53,326 nt of DNA from positions 1-53,326 of the IMG/VR virus record IMGVR_UViG_3300031800_000537; one strand, 5' to 3'. A program made the position numbers and the translations under genes. Positions 46,642 through 53,326 of this stretch are shown one piece after another. The notes beneath the pieces were generated by a model that worked only from the letters and a program-made list of their open reading frames with translations, was not told the DNA's origin and made no database searches. Origin of the DNA: a virus. The number at the start of each line of letters is the position of its first letter. Within the stretch, counting starts at the first letter, position 1.

Positions 46642-47561
46642 AAGCATTAGTAACTGGAGGAGCGGGATTTATAGGAAGCAACCTTGTCGATTATTTGGTC
46701 TCAAAGGGGCACGATGTAATTGTCCTTGACGACGAATCAGCAGAATCCAATGAGGAATTCTTCTGGAGAGACGGCGCGAAAAGAGTCTCCCTAGATATCT
46801 GTGACGCCGACGGGCTGGACGAACTCTTTTCCAGAGAGAAAGAGATACATGGCCAAGCAATAGACTGGGTTTTCCACCTTGCTGCCGAATCCAGAATCCA
46901 ACCTACGCTTGAGCGCCCACAAAGAGCCTGTGAGGTCAACTTCGTCGGAACCTGCAATGTTCTCCAAGCAGCCAGACTTCATGGTACAAAACGAGTAGTC
47001 TATTCATCAACCTCCGCGGGCTATGGGTTGAAAAACGAACCCCCGCTAGTGGAGACGATGAGTAGGGAATGCCTCAACCCGTACTCTGTAACCAAAGTGG
47101 CGGCAGAAGACTTGTGCAAAATGTACCATTCTCTGTGGGGGCTCGAAACAGTTATCCTGAGATACTTTAATGTCTACGGTGAGCGCCAACCCATTGCGGG
47201 TCAATACGCTCCAGTCATTGGTATATTTCTTAGACAAAAAGCCGCCGGTGAAACAATGACTATTGTCGGCGACGGCGAGCAAAGAAGAGACTTCACTCAC
47301 GTTAAGGACGTTGTTTCTGCAAACTATCTATCAGCAACCACAACCGACGAGAAAGCCCTTGGCGAAGTGTTCAACGTAGGGACGGGCACCAATCACAGTG
47401 TCCTCGAGGTTTCTGAACTAATCGGCGGTGATCATTCCTTTATACCAAAAAGACCCGGGGAGGCGGACACCACCCTAGCAGACATAAGCAAGATAAGAAA
47501 CATCCTAGGCTGGGAGCCCACAGTAAAGCTCGAAGACTGGATAAAAGAAAACAATGTATAG
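46638..47561 (+). CDS. NAD-dependent sugar epimerase/dehydratase (GalE/WbpP-like SDR)
   Basis: A 307-aa extended SDR: VTGGAGFIGSNLVDYL, FHLAAESRIQPTLERP, YSSTSAGYG, catalytic NPYSVTKVAAED (Tyr-x3-Lys), RYFNVYGERQ and FTHVKDVV. It interconverts or dehydrates a nucleotide sugar. The family cannot be narrowed from sequence alone. Overlaps neighbours by 4 and 8 nt. Confidence 0.85.
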   Translation: MKALVTGGAGFIGSNLVDYLVSKGHDVIVLDDESAESNEEFFWRDGAKRVSLDICDADGLDELFSREKEIHGQAIDWVFHLAAESRIQPTLERPQRACEVNFVGTCNVLQAARLHGTKRVVYSSTSAGYGLKNEPPLVETMSRECLNPYSVTKVAAEDLCKMYHSLWGLETVILRYFNVYGERQPIAGQYAPVIGIFLRQKAAGETMTIVGDGEQRRDFTHVKDVVSANYLSATTTDEKALGEVFNVGTGTNHSVLEVSELIGGDHSFIPKRPGEADTTLADISKIRNILGWEPTVKLEDWIKENNV

Positions 47562-48531
47562 TGATTACATAACACCAGAAGTTGGCGTAAATAAAATCTT
47601 CATAGCTGGCCATCAAGGTATGGTTGGCTCAGCGATTGCCAAAAAACTAGGAGAAGGGTATATCCATGCTAAAAAACGAGTCCTTGATCTGCAAAGACAA
47701 GATAAAGTAGAGAGCTTCTTTGCTGAATATCGCCCAGAAATCGTTATCTTAGCGGCGGCGAAGGTTGGCGGAATTCACGCCAACAACGCGTACAGAGCAG
47801 AATTTATTTATAATAATTTACAAATCCAAAACAACATAATCCACTCCTCTTGGTTATTCGGAGTCAAAAAATTAATATTCCTAGGCAGTTCCTGTATCTA
47901 CCCCAAGTTTGCAGAACAGCCCATTAAGGAAGAGTACCTACTCTCATCGCCGCTGGAATACACAAACGAGCCATACTCTGTAGCTAAGATTGCTGGAATT
48001 AAAATGTGTGAAAGCTACCACAAGCAATACGGTTGTAACTTTATTGCCGTAATGCCATGTAACCTGTACGGACCCAACGATAATTTCCACAATGAAGACT
48101 CTCATGTTCTCCCCGCATTAATTAGGAGATTTCACGAAGCCAAACAGAACAATGAGCCTCATGTTGAGGTCTGGGGCACGGGGAAAGCCCAGAGAGAATT
48201 CATGCACGTCGACGACTTAGCTGATGCCGTTGTCTTTACCCTCCGAAAGATAGACGCAGAGCACATTTACAGCCAAAACATTTCTCATTTAAACATAGGC
48301 ACGGGCCAAGAAATATCCATAGCCGAACTCGCGAAGAAAATCGCACATACAGTTGGTTACGAAGGAGAAATAAGACACCAGCTTGATAAACCCGACGGGA
48401 CATTACGCAAACTGCTAGATGTCACCAGACTCCATAACTTTGGGTGGAAACACAAGATAGAGCTAGAAAATGGACTTAGCGATACCTACGGTTGGTATGG
48501 CGAACAGGACGCGGCAAATTTGAGGCTATGA
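47554..48531 (+). CDS. fcl: GDP-L-fucose synthase-like epimerase/reductase
   Basis: Normally converts GDP-4-keto-6-deoxymannose to GDP-L-fucose by 3,5-epimerisation and reduction. 325 aa. FIAGHQGMVGSAI (NADP loop), AAAKVGGIHANN, LGSSCIYPKFAEQPIKEE, catalytic YSVAKIAGIKMCESY and MPCNLYGPNDNF are all canonical. No GDP-mannose dehydratase gene is in the window. Homologues in Campylobacter act on GDP-heptose instead, and the heptose genes here make that a real alternative. Overlaps the ALDH gene by 4 nt. Confidence 0.88.
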   Translation: MYSDYITPEVGVNKIFIAGHQGMVGSAIAKKLGEGYIHAKKRVLDLQRQDKVESFFAEYRPEIVILAAAKVGGIHANNAYRAEFIYNNLQIQNNIIHSSWLFGVKKLIFLGSSCIYPKFAEQPIKEEYLLSSPLEYTNEPYSVAKIAGIKMCESYHKQYGCNFIAVMPCNLYGPNDNFHNEDSHVLPALIRRFHEAKQNNEPHVEVWGTGKAQREFMHVDDLADAVVFTLRKIDAEHIYSQNISHLNIGTGQEISIAELAKKIAHTVGYEGEIRHQLDKPDGTLRKLLDVTRLHNFGWKHKIELENGLSDTYGWYGEQDAANLRL

Positions 48532-50078
48532 ACTATCATTTTATGCAATTCGAAGGTAGAAATTACATTGACGGTGAATGGAAAGCTACCCCAAGCATGT
48601 ACTCCAAGATTAATCCGTCCACCGGAAAGCCTCAAGGAGAGTTTCCGCTAAGCGGTCCAAGTGACGTTAGCGAGGCCGTACTATCTGCTCGAAAAGCGTT
48701 CAAGAACTGGAGAAAAGTGAGTCGCTTTGTTCGTTCAGACTACATGAACAAGGTCGCCCAGCTTATTGAAAGAGATAGGGAGAAGTTGGCTACGGTTATT
48801 TCCTTAGAAACAGGTAAGAACTATAACGAGTCCATAGCAGAAGTTAATGAAGCTTTACACATGGCTCAGTTTGCCTTCGGGTCAGGGCGTTATTCTCACG
48901 GTGAGGTTGTTTCCTCTGAAATCTCAGACAAAGACGCTTACATGATACGTAAGCCGAAAGGTGTAATAGCAATTATAACCCCATTTAATTTCCCCTTGGC
49001 GATTGGAATGTTCTGGAACGCCGCCCCCGCCCTTGTAGAAGGAAATACAATAGTAATTAAACCAAGCGAAGATGCTCCAATGTCTACCCAAATGGCTGTC
49101 GAGATTTACGAGGAAGCTGGCATTCCACGTGGAGTCATTAATTTGGTGCACGGCCACGGTGATACTGGCAGCCTTTTGGCTCACGCTGATATCGATCATA
49201 TTTGCTTCACTGGTTCTGCGGAAGTTGGCCAAGATATTCGAATGGTAGCAGCGGAAAGCTGGCATAAGACCACCTCTTGTGAGATGGGTAGCAAATCAGC
49301 CTGTATTATTTTTGATGATGTAGAAATGGATTTAGCCGTTGAAGCCGCCGTTGCAAGCGCATTTAAGCTATCAGGTCAACGATGCGTCTCCTCTGGCCGC
49401 ATGATAGTACAAAGGACTATGTCGGATGAGTTTGCCAGACGCTTTGCCGAAGAGGCTTCTAAATTAAGAACAGGTAATCCATTTAAAAAAGTTTTCTCAT
49501 CAAGCGGAGACCCGGGATGCGTAGGATGGGAAGACTATGTTCCCGACGAAAGCGTTTATTATGGTCCGATCATTAATAAGCAAGGGTTTGAAAAAATAAA
49601 AAAATATAACGACATGGTCTTGAATGATCCGCTGGCAGAAGTTCTGTTAGACCCTGTTTATGAGGACATAAATGATAGAGCTTTCTTTTCTAGCCCGATG
49701 GTCTACAAGGTCGAATGGCGCGGCGTAGACGCCCCCTACCTCAGGAACGAAGTCTTTGGTCCTCACGTTGCAATTGTTCCTTTTGATACTTTAGAAGATG
49801 CAATTCATATTTATAATGATACTGATTACGGTCTTGCGCTAGGCGTGCTTACTAATGATTTCCGCAAAGCACGAGTCTTGCGAGACGAATGCGACGCAGG
49901 GATGATTTATTGGAACGGTGGTTCTATCGCCGCCGAGTCACACCTCGCCTTTGGCGGCGTTAAAAAGTCAGGCAACGGTTTTCCAAGCGCAGCCAGAACA
50001 TTTAGAGCGGTTACCCATGAGATCAGCTGGACGGTTAACCATGCAGACAGATTAACTTTCCCACAAGGAATGAAATAA
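48528..50078 (+). CDS. NAD(P)-dependent aldehyde dehydrogenase
   Basis: A full-length ALDH of 516 aa that oxidises an aldehyde to an acid. Asn154 in ITPFNFPLA, Glu252 in SCEMGSKSA and catalytic Cys286 in SGQRCVSS are all present, as is FTGSAEVG. A C-terminal EVFGPHVAIVPF follows. The frame starts at the ATG overlapping the fcl stop. An ALDH is unusual in a phage. Its substrate is unknown, and the sugar cluster suggests an aldehyde arising from sugar or side-chain metabolism. Confidence 0.9.
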   Translation: MNYHFMQFEGRNYIDGEWKATPSMYSKINPSTGKPQGEFPLSGPSDVSEAVLSARKAFKNWRKVSRFVRSDYMNKVAQLIERDREKLATVISLETGKNYNESIAEVNEALHMAQFAFGSGRYSHGEVVSSEISDKDAYMIRKPKGVIAIITPFNFPLAIGMFWNAAPALVEGNTIVIKPSEDAPMSTQMAVEIYEEAGIPRGVINLVHGHGDTGSLLAHADIDHICFTGSAEVGQDIRMVAAESWHKTTSCEMGSKSACIIFDDVEMDLAVEAAVASAFKLSGQRCVSSGRMIVQRTMSDEFARRFAEEASKLRTGNPFKKVFSSSGDPGCVGWEDYVPDESVYYGPIINKQGFEKIKKYNDMVLNDPLAEVLLDPVYEDINDRAFFSSPMVYKVEWRGVDAPYLRNEVFGPHVAIVPFDTLEDAIHIYNDTDYGLALGVLTNDFRKARVLRDECDAGMIYWNGGSIAAESHLAFGGVKKSGNGFPSAARTFRAVTHEISWTVNHADRLTFPQGMK

Positions 50079-50497
50079 TGATGAGTGAACACCCAGAAGC
50101 AGCCATGTATAATGAACTAGCAAAAAATATGGAATTCCACGAGTCCAGCAGGTTGGCATCTAAAGGAGAAAAGAGAGTTGCATTGATTGACATTGACGAA
50201 ACAATTTGCTTTTACTCAGGTAAACGTAGGTACGACTTAGCGGAACCCGACAGCGAAGGCATTGCAAAGATAAATAAACTATACGATGACGGCTGGCACA
50301 TTGTTTATTGGACCGCCAGAGGGGGTTCTGAAAAATCTAAAGCATCAGGGAAGTGTTATTATGATTTTACTTGGAAACAACTAGAATCTTGGGGGTGCAA
50401 GTTCCACGATTTATCCACGGGCACAAAGGGGGAACACATAAAGCCCCCTTATGATTTAATCGTTGACGACAAAGCGAAAAGGATTGAAGAATTATAA
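50078..50497 (+). CDS. HAD-superfamily hydrolase
   Basis: A 139-aa phosphatase-like protein: VALIDIDETICFYSGKRRYDLAEPD (Asp-x-Asp motif I), YWTARGG (motif II) and PPYDLIVDDKAKR (motif IV Asp-Asp). It is compact, with no large cap domain. It could dephosphorylate a sugar phosphate, for example heptose-1,7-bisphosphate as GmhB does, which would fill a missing step here. Its start overlaps the ALDH stop (TAATG). Confidence 0.78.
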   Translation: MMSEHPEAAMYNELAKNMEFHESSRLASKGEKRVALIDIDETICFYSGKRRYDLAEPDSEGIAKINKLYDDGWHIVYWTARGGSEKSKASGKCYYDFTWKQLESWGCKFHDLSTGTKGEHIKPPYDLIVDDKAKRIEEL

Positions 50498-50498
50498 A

Positions 50499-50969
50499 AT
50501 GAATACTTTTACGAAATGGTTTTTGCTCAATTCTGTTGTGGTTACAGCCTCTTTCTTTGCTGAGACAAAAGGAGCACTCTCTACGATGATCAAGAATGAC
50601 GTTAGTTATTTAACTGTTGTAATCATGGTATTGTATGTCATTTTTACGGCATTCGTTGGCAAGCTATGTTACTTAGCGGACAAAGTAGACTCAAAAAAGG
50701 TTAAGAGTGAGACAGCCAAGCTTTCCAGACAAGCAGAGGTGGGTTGGTTCGTAGCGGAACACTTCTTTTCGCTTGGCCTGTTAGGTACCGTTTTTGGCTT
50801 GTGCGTGGCTACGTCTGGCAACCTTGACGAAACCGCGCAAGTAAGCTCCATTGTAGCAGGCCTGAAGATTGGACTGAACACTGCGTTCTACACTACTATC
50901 TGCGGTATTGTCTTTAGCCTGCCCCTACAAGCCCAACTAATGATTTTGAGATATAAATTAGAGGAATGA
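50499..50969 (+). CDS. MotA/TolQ/ExbB-like ion channel subunit
   Basis: A 156-aa protein with four hydrophobic segments. The last two contain HFFSLGLLGTVFGLCVA and SSIVAGLKIGLNTAFYTTICGIVFSLPLQ, the conserved channel-lining region of MotA/TolQ/ExbB proteins. It lacks the long cytoplasmic loop of ExbB. It should form a proton or sodium channel with the ExbD-like protein encoded next (4-nt overlap). Confidence 0.82.
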   Translation: MNTFTKWFLLNSVVVTASFFAETKGALSTMIKNDVSYLTVVIMVLYVIFTAFVGKLCYLADKVDSKKVKSETAKLSRQAEVGWFVAEHFFSLGLLGTVFGLCVATSGNLDETAQVSSIVAGLKIGLNTAFYTTICGIVFSLPLQAQLMILRYKLEE

Positions 50970-51574
50970 TTAACAAAGGGTACAAAAAATTCTTTTCATT
51001 CAGACCGTTTATTGACGTGCTGTTCTGTTGCCTGTTGATGCTTGTGGCCATCTTGTTCCTTCTCAAGAGCGAAGAAGAGCAAACGAAAGTACGCCCACCC
51101 AACGTACTGTATGAGGTTATTCTAACATGGGACGGGGACAGCGAAGATGATCTAGACCTGTATGTTAGATCCGCATCAGGACACACCGTAGCGTTCAACA
51201 ACAGAGAAGGCGGTCAGGGCAGCCTAATTAGCCTAGACCATGATGCACTGGGCAGGCGCAGCAACAATAGCCTAGCGCAAGGAGTAGAGGGCAAGGTGGT
51301 CGCCTTCAACGAAGAGATAGTATCATTCAGAGGGGTAACAGAGGGAGAGAATATAGTCACGGTGCATGTATACGCCAAGAGAGACGACAAACCCACCAAG
51401 GGCACAATTAAACTGATAAAGGTTAAGCCATTCAAAGAGGTGATCGTTAAAGAGAGGGAGTTCACAACGACGGGGGAAGAAAAAATAGCTTTTAGATTCA
51501 AAACAGACAAGGACGGAAACATACTTGACGTGAACGAACTAGAGGCAAACCTAAGAGACCCATTGCCTCAATGA
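50966..51574 (+). CDS. ExbD/TolR-like protein with periplasmic beta-sandwich domain
   Basis: A 202-aa protein. A short cytoplasmic N-terminus precedes one transmembrane helix, FRPFIDVLFCCLLMLVAILF, in which Asp17 matches the proton-carrying Asp of ExbD/TolR/MotB. The periplasmic part does not resemble TolR or a peptidoglycan-binding domain. Its LTWDGDSEDDLDLYVRSASG and the following Asn-rich loop recall DUF2135/YfaP-like domains. It pairs with the ExbB-like protein upstream. Confidence 0.75.
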   Translation: MINKGYKKFFSFRPFIDVLFCCLLMLVAILFLLKSEEEQTKVRPPNVLYEVILTWDGDSEDDLDLYVRSASGHTVAFNNREGGQGSLISLDHDALGRRSNNSLAQGVEGKVVAFNEEIVSFRGVTEGENIVTVHVYAKRDDKPTKGTIKLIKVKPFKEVIVKEREFTTTGEEKIAFRFKTDKDGNILDVNELEANLRDPLPQ

Positions 51575-52125
51575 GATTAGACCATATAGCATATAGAGTA
51601 AAAGACAGGGCCAAAAGCGCCGACTTCTTTAAAGAAGCCTTTGGTTATAAGATTGGCACAGAATTTCAAATAGAATTTGATGACGGGTCTAAGGCTGACT
51701 GTCTAGCTCTAGTACCACCAGAAACAAGAAACACAGACACTAGCCTTTGGACCTATTATTCTTTGCAGGCTGCCCCTTATGGTGAGCCCATCAAGTCTGA
51801 GTACCATGCTCCACCAGAAATTTTTATTAGTGACGGAACAGAAGGCTCGATTGTAGGCGATTGGGTGGCGGAAAGAGGTGGTGTAGGAGGCATCCATCAT
51901 ATGGCCTATCAAGTAGACAGCGTGGAAGCTGTTATGAATGAGTGGAAAGACAAGGGATACGCTGAATTTTACACCGAAGAGCCCATTACCTGCAAAGACC
52001 CAAATCTTACCCAAGTATTTACAAAACCATCGAAGCTAACAGGGGTAATATACGAATTCATTAATAGAGAAGGCGCAGGATTCTGCAAAGACAGCGTTAA
52101 ACAATTAATGGAAAGCACAAAATGA
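51571..52125 (+). CDS. VOC-superfamily (glyoxalase/dioxygenase-fold) protein
   Basis: A 184-aa protein with two beta-alpha-beta modules. The metal-ligand positions look filled: His in RLDHIAYRV, His in GIHHMAYQVDSVE, and Glu in GVIYEFINREG. The fold covers epimerases, glyoxalases and ring-cleaving dioxygenases. The layout is closest to HPPD/methylmalonyl-CoA-epimerase-like single proteins. Substrate unknown. Overlaps neighbours by 4 nt. Confidence 0.75.
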   Translation: MRLDHIAYRVKDRAKSADFFKEAFGYKIGTEFQIEFDDGSKADCLALVPPETRNTDTSLWTYYSLQAAPYGEPIKSEYHAPPEIFISDGTEGSIVGDWVAERGGVGGIHHMAYQVDSVEAVMNEWKDKGYAEFYTEEPITCKDPNLTQVFTKPSKLTGVIYEFINREGAGFCKDSVKQLMESTK

Positions 52126-52655
52126 TCTACGTTCTCTACGGTCAACCGGGCTCGGGCAAAACTACCTTGGGTAGACTGCTCGCCGAGCACCTCGACACGC
52201 CATTCATCATTGATGGCGACGAGTTTAGAGAAATGTTTACAAATAAAAATTACGGCAGAGAAGGGCGTGAAGAAAATATCAAAAACGCAAACGCCGTAGC
52301 AACTTATCTAAATAAAAAAGGCAAAGATGGCAACTGGAAAGCTGTTTATATTAACGACGGAGAAAATAGCTGGAAAAGTCACCCCATAAATAAAGAAACT
52401 CATGTGGTTATGTGCTTGGTAAACCCTTACGAGCATTTGCGAGAAGAGTTAACGCAAAATAATTTCTGGGGATCGGCGCATGATGATGGTTGGGTTCGTA
52501 ACCAAGTAGTCAAAATATTATTAGAATCAAATAGGGAGCTCAGAAAAGAACACCACGTAGAAGATTTCGAGGAGGGCAATCCAATCTATATAATAAATAC
52601 AGACAGAGACGTGGAGGACAGTTGGCAAGAGTTAAAACATCAATTAGAATTATAA
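52122..52655 (+). CDS. adenylylsulfate-kinase-like P-loop kinase
   Basis: A 177-aa protein: VLYGQPGSGKTTLGRLLAEHL (Walker A), FIIDGDEFREMF and GREGREENIKNANAVATYL, as in APS kinase (CysC), where Asp-Gly-Asp and the Arg/Asn loop bind APS. The C-terminal half departs from CysC. It may make PAPS for sulfation of the glycan or phosphorylate another small molecule. Confidence 0.7.
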   Translation: MIYVLYGQPGSGKTTLGRLLAEHLDTPFIIDGDEFREMFTNKNYGREGREENIKNANAVATYLNKKGKDGNWKAVYINDGENSWKSHPINKETHVVMCLVNPYEHLREELTQNNFWGSAHDDGWVRNQVVKILLESNRELRKEHHVEDFEEGNPIYIINTDRDVEDSWQELKHQLEL

Positions 52656-52660
52656 GTAAA

Positions 52661-52936
52661 ATGGCTGATAAACAAAAATTCATTCAATGTGATTGTTGGG
52701 GCGAAGGTATGCTCGTTACCAAGTTTGACGACGAAGAAGAAATGTACTTTAGCTACTGGCGTCAGGGTATCAATCCCATCAAATTACCTTGGCTGGTGCG
52801 ACTGAAACTGTGCTGGATGGTGCTGACGAAAGGCAATGTCTACGATGACCAAGTCGTTCTAAATAAAGAAAAAGCTATGGAGCTTGCGTTATGGATTCAA
52901 GACGAACATGATAGCTCCGGTAGCTCAACGGGTTAG
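52661..52936 (+). CDS. conserved phage-type protein, end overlaps tRNA-Ile
   Basis: A 91-aa protein beginning MADKQKFIQCDCWGEG, a beta-rich segment with Cys/Trp, then PWLVRLKLCWMVLTKGNVYDDQVVLNKEKAMELALW. The second half resembles the 67-aa protein at 5828. This type recurs in many phages without known function. Its last seven codons and stop lie inside the tRNA-Ile gene. Confidence 0.7.
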   Translation: MADKQKFIQCDCWGEGMLVTKFDDEEEMYFSYWRQGINPIKLPWLVRLKLCWMVLTKGNVYDDQVVLNKEKAMELALWIQDEHDSSGSSTG

Positions 52937-52990
52937 AGCACACGCCTTATAAGCGTGAGGTTGTGGGTTCGAGGCCCACTCGGAGTACCA
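52914..52990 (+). tRNA. tRNA-Ile (anticodon UAU)
   Basis: A 77-nt cloverleaf. The acceptor GCTCCGG pairs with TCGGAGT, the anticodon loop is CTTATAA, the T-loop is TTCGAGG, and discriminator A with CCA is encoded. It reads AUA directly, whereas most bacteria use a CAU tRNA modified by TilS. AUA is common in the plus-strand genes here. Confidence 0.93.
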
Positions 52991-52998
52991 CTTTAGGC

Positions 52999-53028
52999 TT
53001 GACGTGTCCTCAGGAATCATGCTATCAT
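52999..53028 (+). promoter_or_regulatory. sigma70-like promoter, leaderless type
   Basis: -35 TTGACG at 52999-53004, 18-bp spacer, -10 TATCAT at 53023-53028, then 6 nt to the ATG at 53035. Confidence 0.6.
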
Positions 53029-53034
53029 AGGTGT

Positions 53035-53326
53035 ATGAGAATAACAATTGAACCAACCGAAGACCAGTCTGGCAGAAGCGCGGACACCATGCACTCGAAG
53101 GTAAGCATAAGCATTGCCAGCGACGATTTGGATATTGGCGAGGCGATGGAACAAGTAGTGAAAGCCCTGCAAGCGTGGGGATTTCACAACGAGAGCATCG
53201 CGAAAGAGCTCGATTATGAACTCGCGCATGAGCTTGGGCTGAAGAAGGAGCCCCCCGAAGAAACCGTTATGGTTATGAGAGAGGCTGTGGAGCGAGCCAG
53301 TGACGCAATGAAAAATGATGAAAACT
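53035..53326 (+). CDS. hypothetical protein, 3' end beyond window
   Basis: 97 codons are visible, starting MRITIEPTEDQSG and open to the right edge. An acidic alpha/beta protein; LDIGEAMEQVVKALQAWGF looks like an amphipathic helix. Leaderless-type promoter. No family recognised from the visible part. Confidence 0.6.
   Translation, partial: MRITIEPTEDQSGRSADTMHSKVSISIASDDLDIGEAMEQVVKALQAWGFHNESIAKELDYELAHELGLKKEPPEETVMVMREAVERASDAMKNDEN

Noticed and set aside
1-53326. CRISPR array, insertion sequence or integrase/att site
   Set aside because: No spaced direct repeats, transposase, recombinase or duplicated tRNA end was seen on either strand.
1-53326. Bacterial chromosomal origin for the window
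   Set aside because: Gene size, overlap, sigma factors, dNMP kinase, tRNA set and many ORFans fit a large phage. The enzymes of sugar metabolism alone would fit a bacterium, but not in this context.

Overview
The window looks like an internal segment of a large tailed dsDNA phage genome whose host is probably a Gram-negative bacterium. The evidence is tightly packed, overlapping genes in two long opposed blocks, many tiny ORFans, two phage-type sigma factors, a T4 gp1-like dNMP kinase, phage-type nucleotide genes (nrdA, nrdB, dCMP deaminase, a dUTPase-fold protein), a phage-encoded ribosomal protein bS21 and four tRNA genes with encoded CCA. No capsid, tail, terminase or polymerase gene lies in the window, so neither virion type nor host can be fixed. 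Lipoprotein signals, an ExbB/ExbD-like pair and heptose/fucose enzymes favour a Gram-negative host.

Layout. Positions 1-20018 are almost entirely on the minus strand: a run of very small genes with Shine-Dalgarno sites (1-1005), DNA/nucleotide and sugar-phosphate enzymes (OGG1-like glycosylase, dCMP deaminase, eukaryotic-type phosphomannomutase), two 2-oxoglutarate oxygenases, bS21, an ECF sigma factor with an overlapping membrane-protein gene, and an envelope/secretion group (signal peptidase I on the plus strand, trypsin-like exported protease, Cys-rich lipoprotein). It continues with tRNA-Arg and tRNA-Gly, a shortened UGDH, an acyl-carrier protein with its own AcpS, and tRNA-Asp. A divergent promoter pair at about 20.05 kb starts the plus-strand half: a cupin, a 470-bp non-coding stretch that looks like a structured RNA, dNMP kinase, a second sigma factor, nrdA/nrdB, then a short minus-strand island (IscA-like, DUF2061).

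From 30016 to 52655 runs one long head-to-tail plus-strand array with ten glycosyltransferases of different folds (including a GT10 fucosyltransferase and a GT25). It also carries enzymes for making heptose- and fucose-type nucleotide sugars: transaldolase, GmhA-like isomerase, two GHMP kinases, HIGH-type nucleotidyltransferase, HAD phosphatase, epimerases, GDP-fucose-synthase-like reductase and a three-domain epimerase-cupin-C-methyltransferase fusion. The array ends with an aldehyde dehydrogenase, an ExbB/ExbD-like pair, a VOC protein and an APS-kinase-like protein. Together they look like a self-contained glycan-decoration pathway. No flippase or polymerase is visible, so a cytosolic target such as a virion protein is possible.

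Regulation. At least eleven genes have a sigma70-like promoter whose -10 box ends only 5-9 nt before the start codon, implying leaderless or near-leaderless mRNAs. Seven starts instead carry a TGTGTAAWTW box, in most cases 5 nt upstream, resembling a T4-style late promoter, and a third motif (GTGGACGATATA) occurs three times. Other points of note are NrdB, which has Glu at the first metal-ligand position and Val at the radical-Tyr position (subclass Ic-like), the ACP/AcpS pair, and the unassigned structured RNA.
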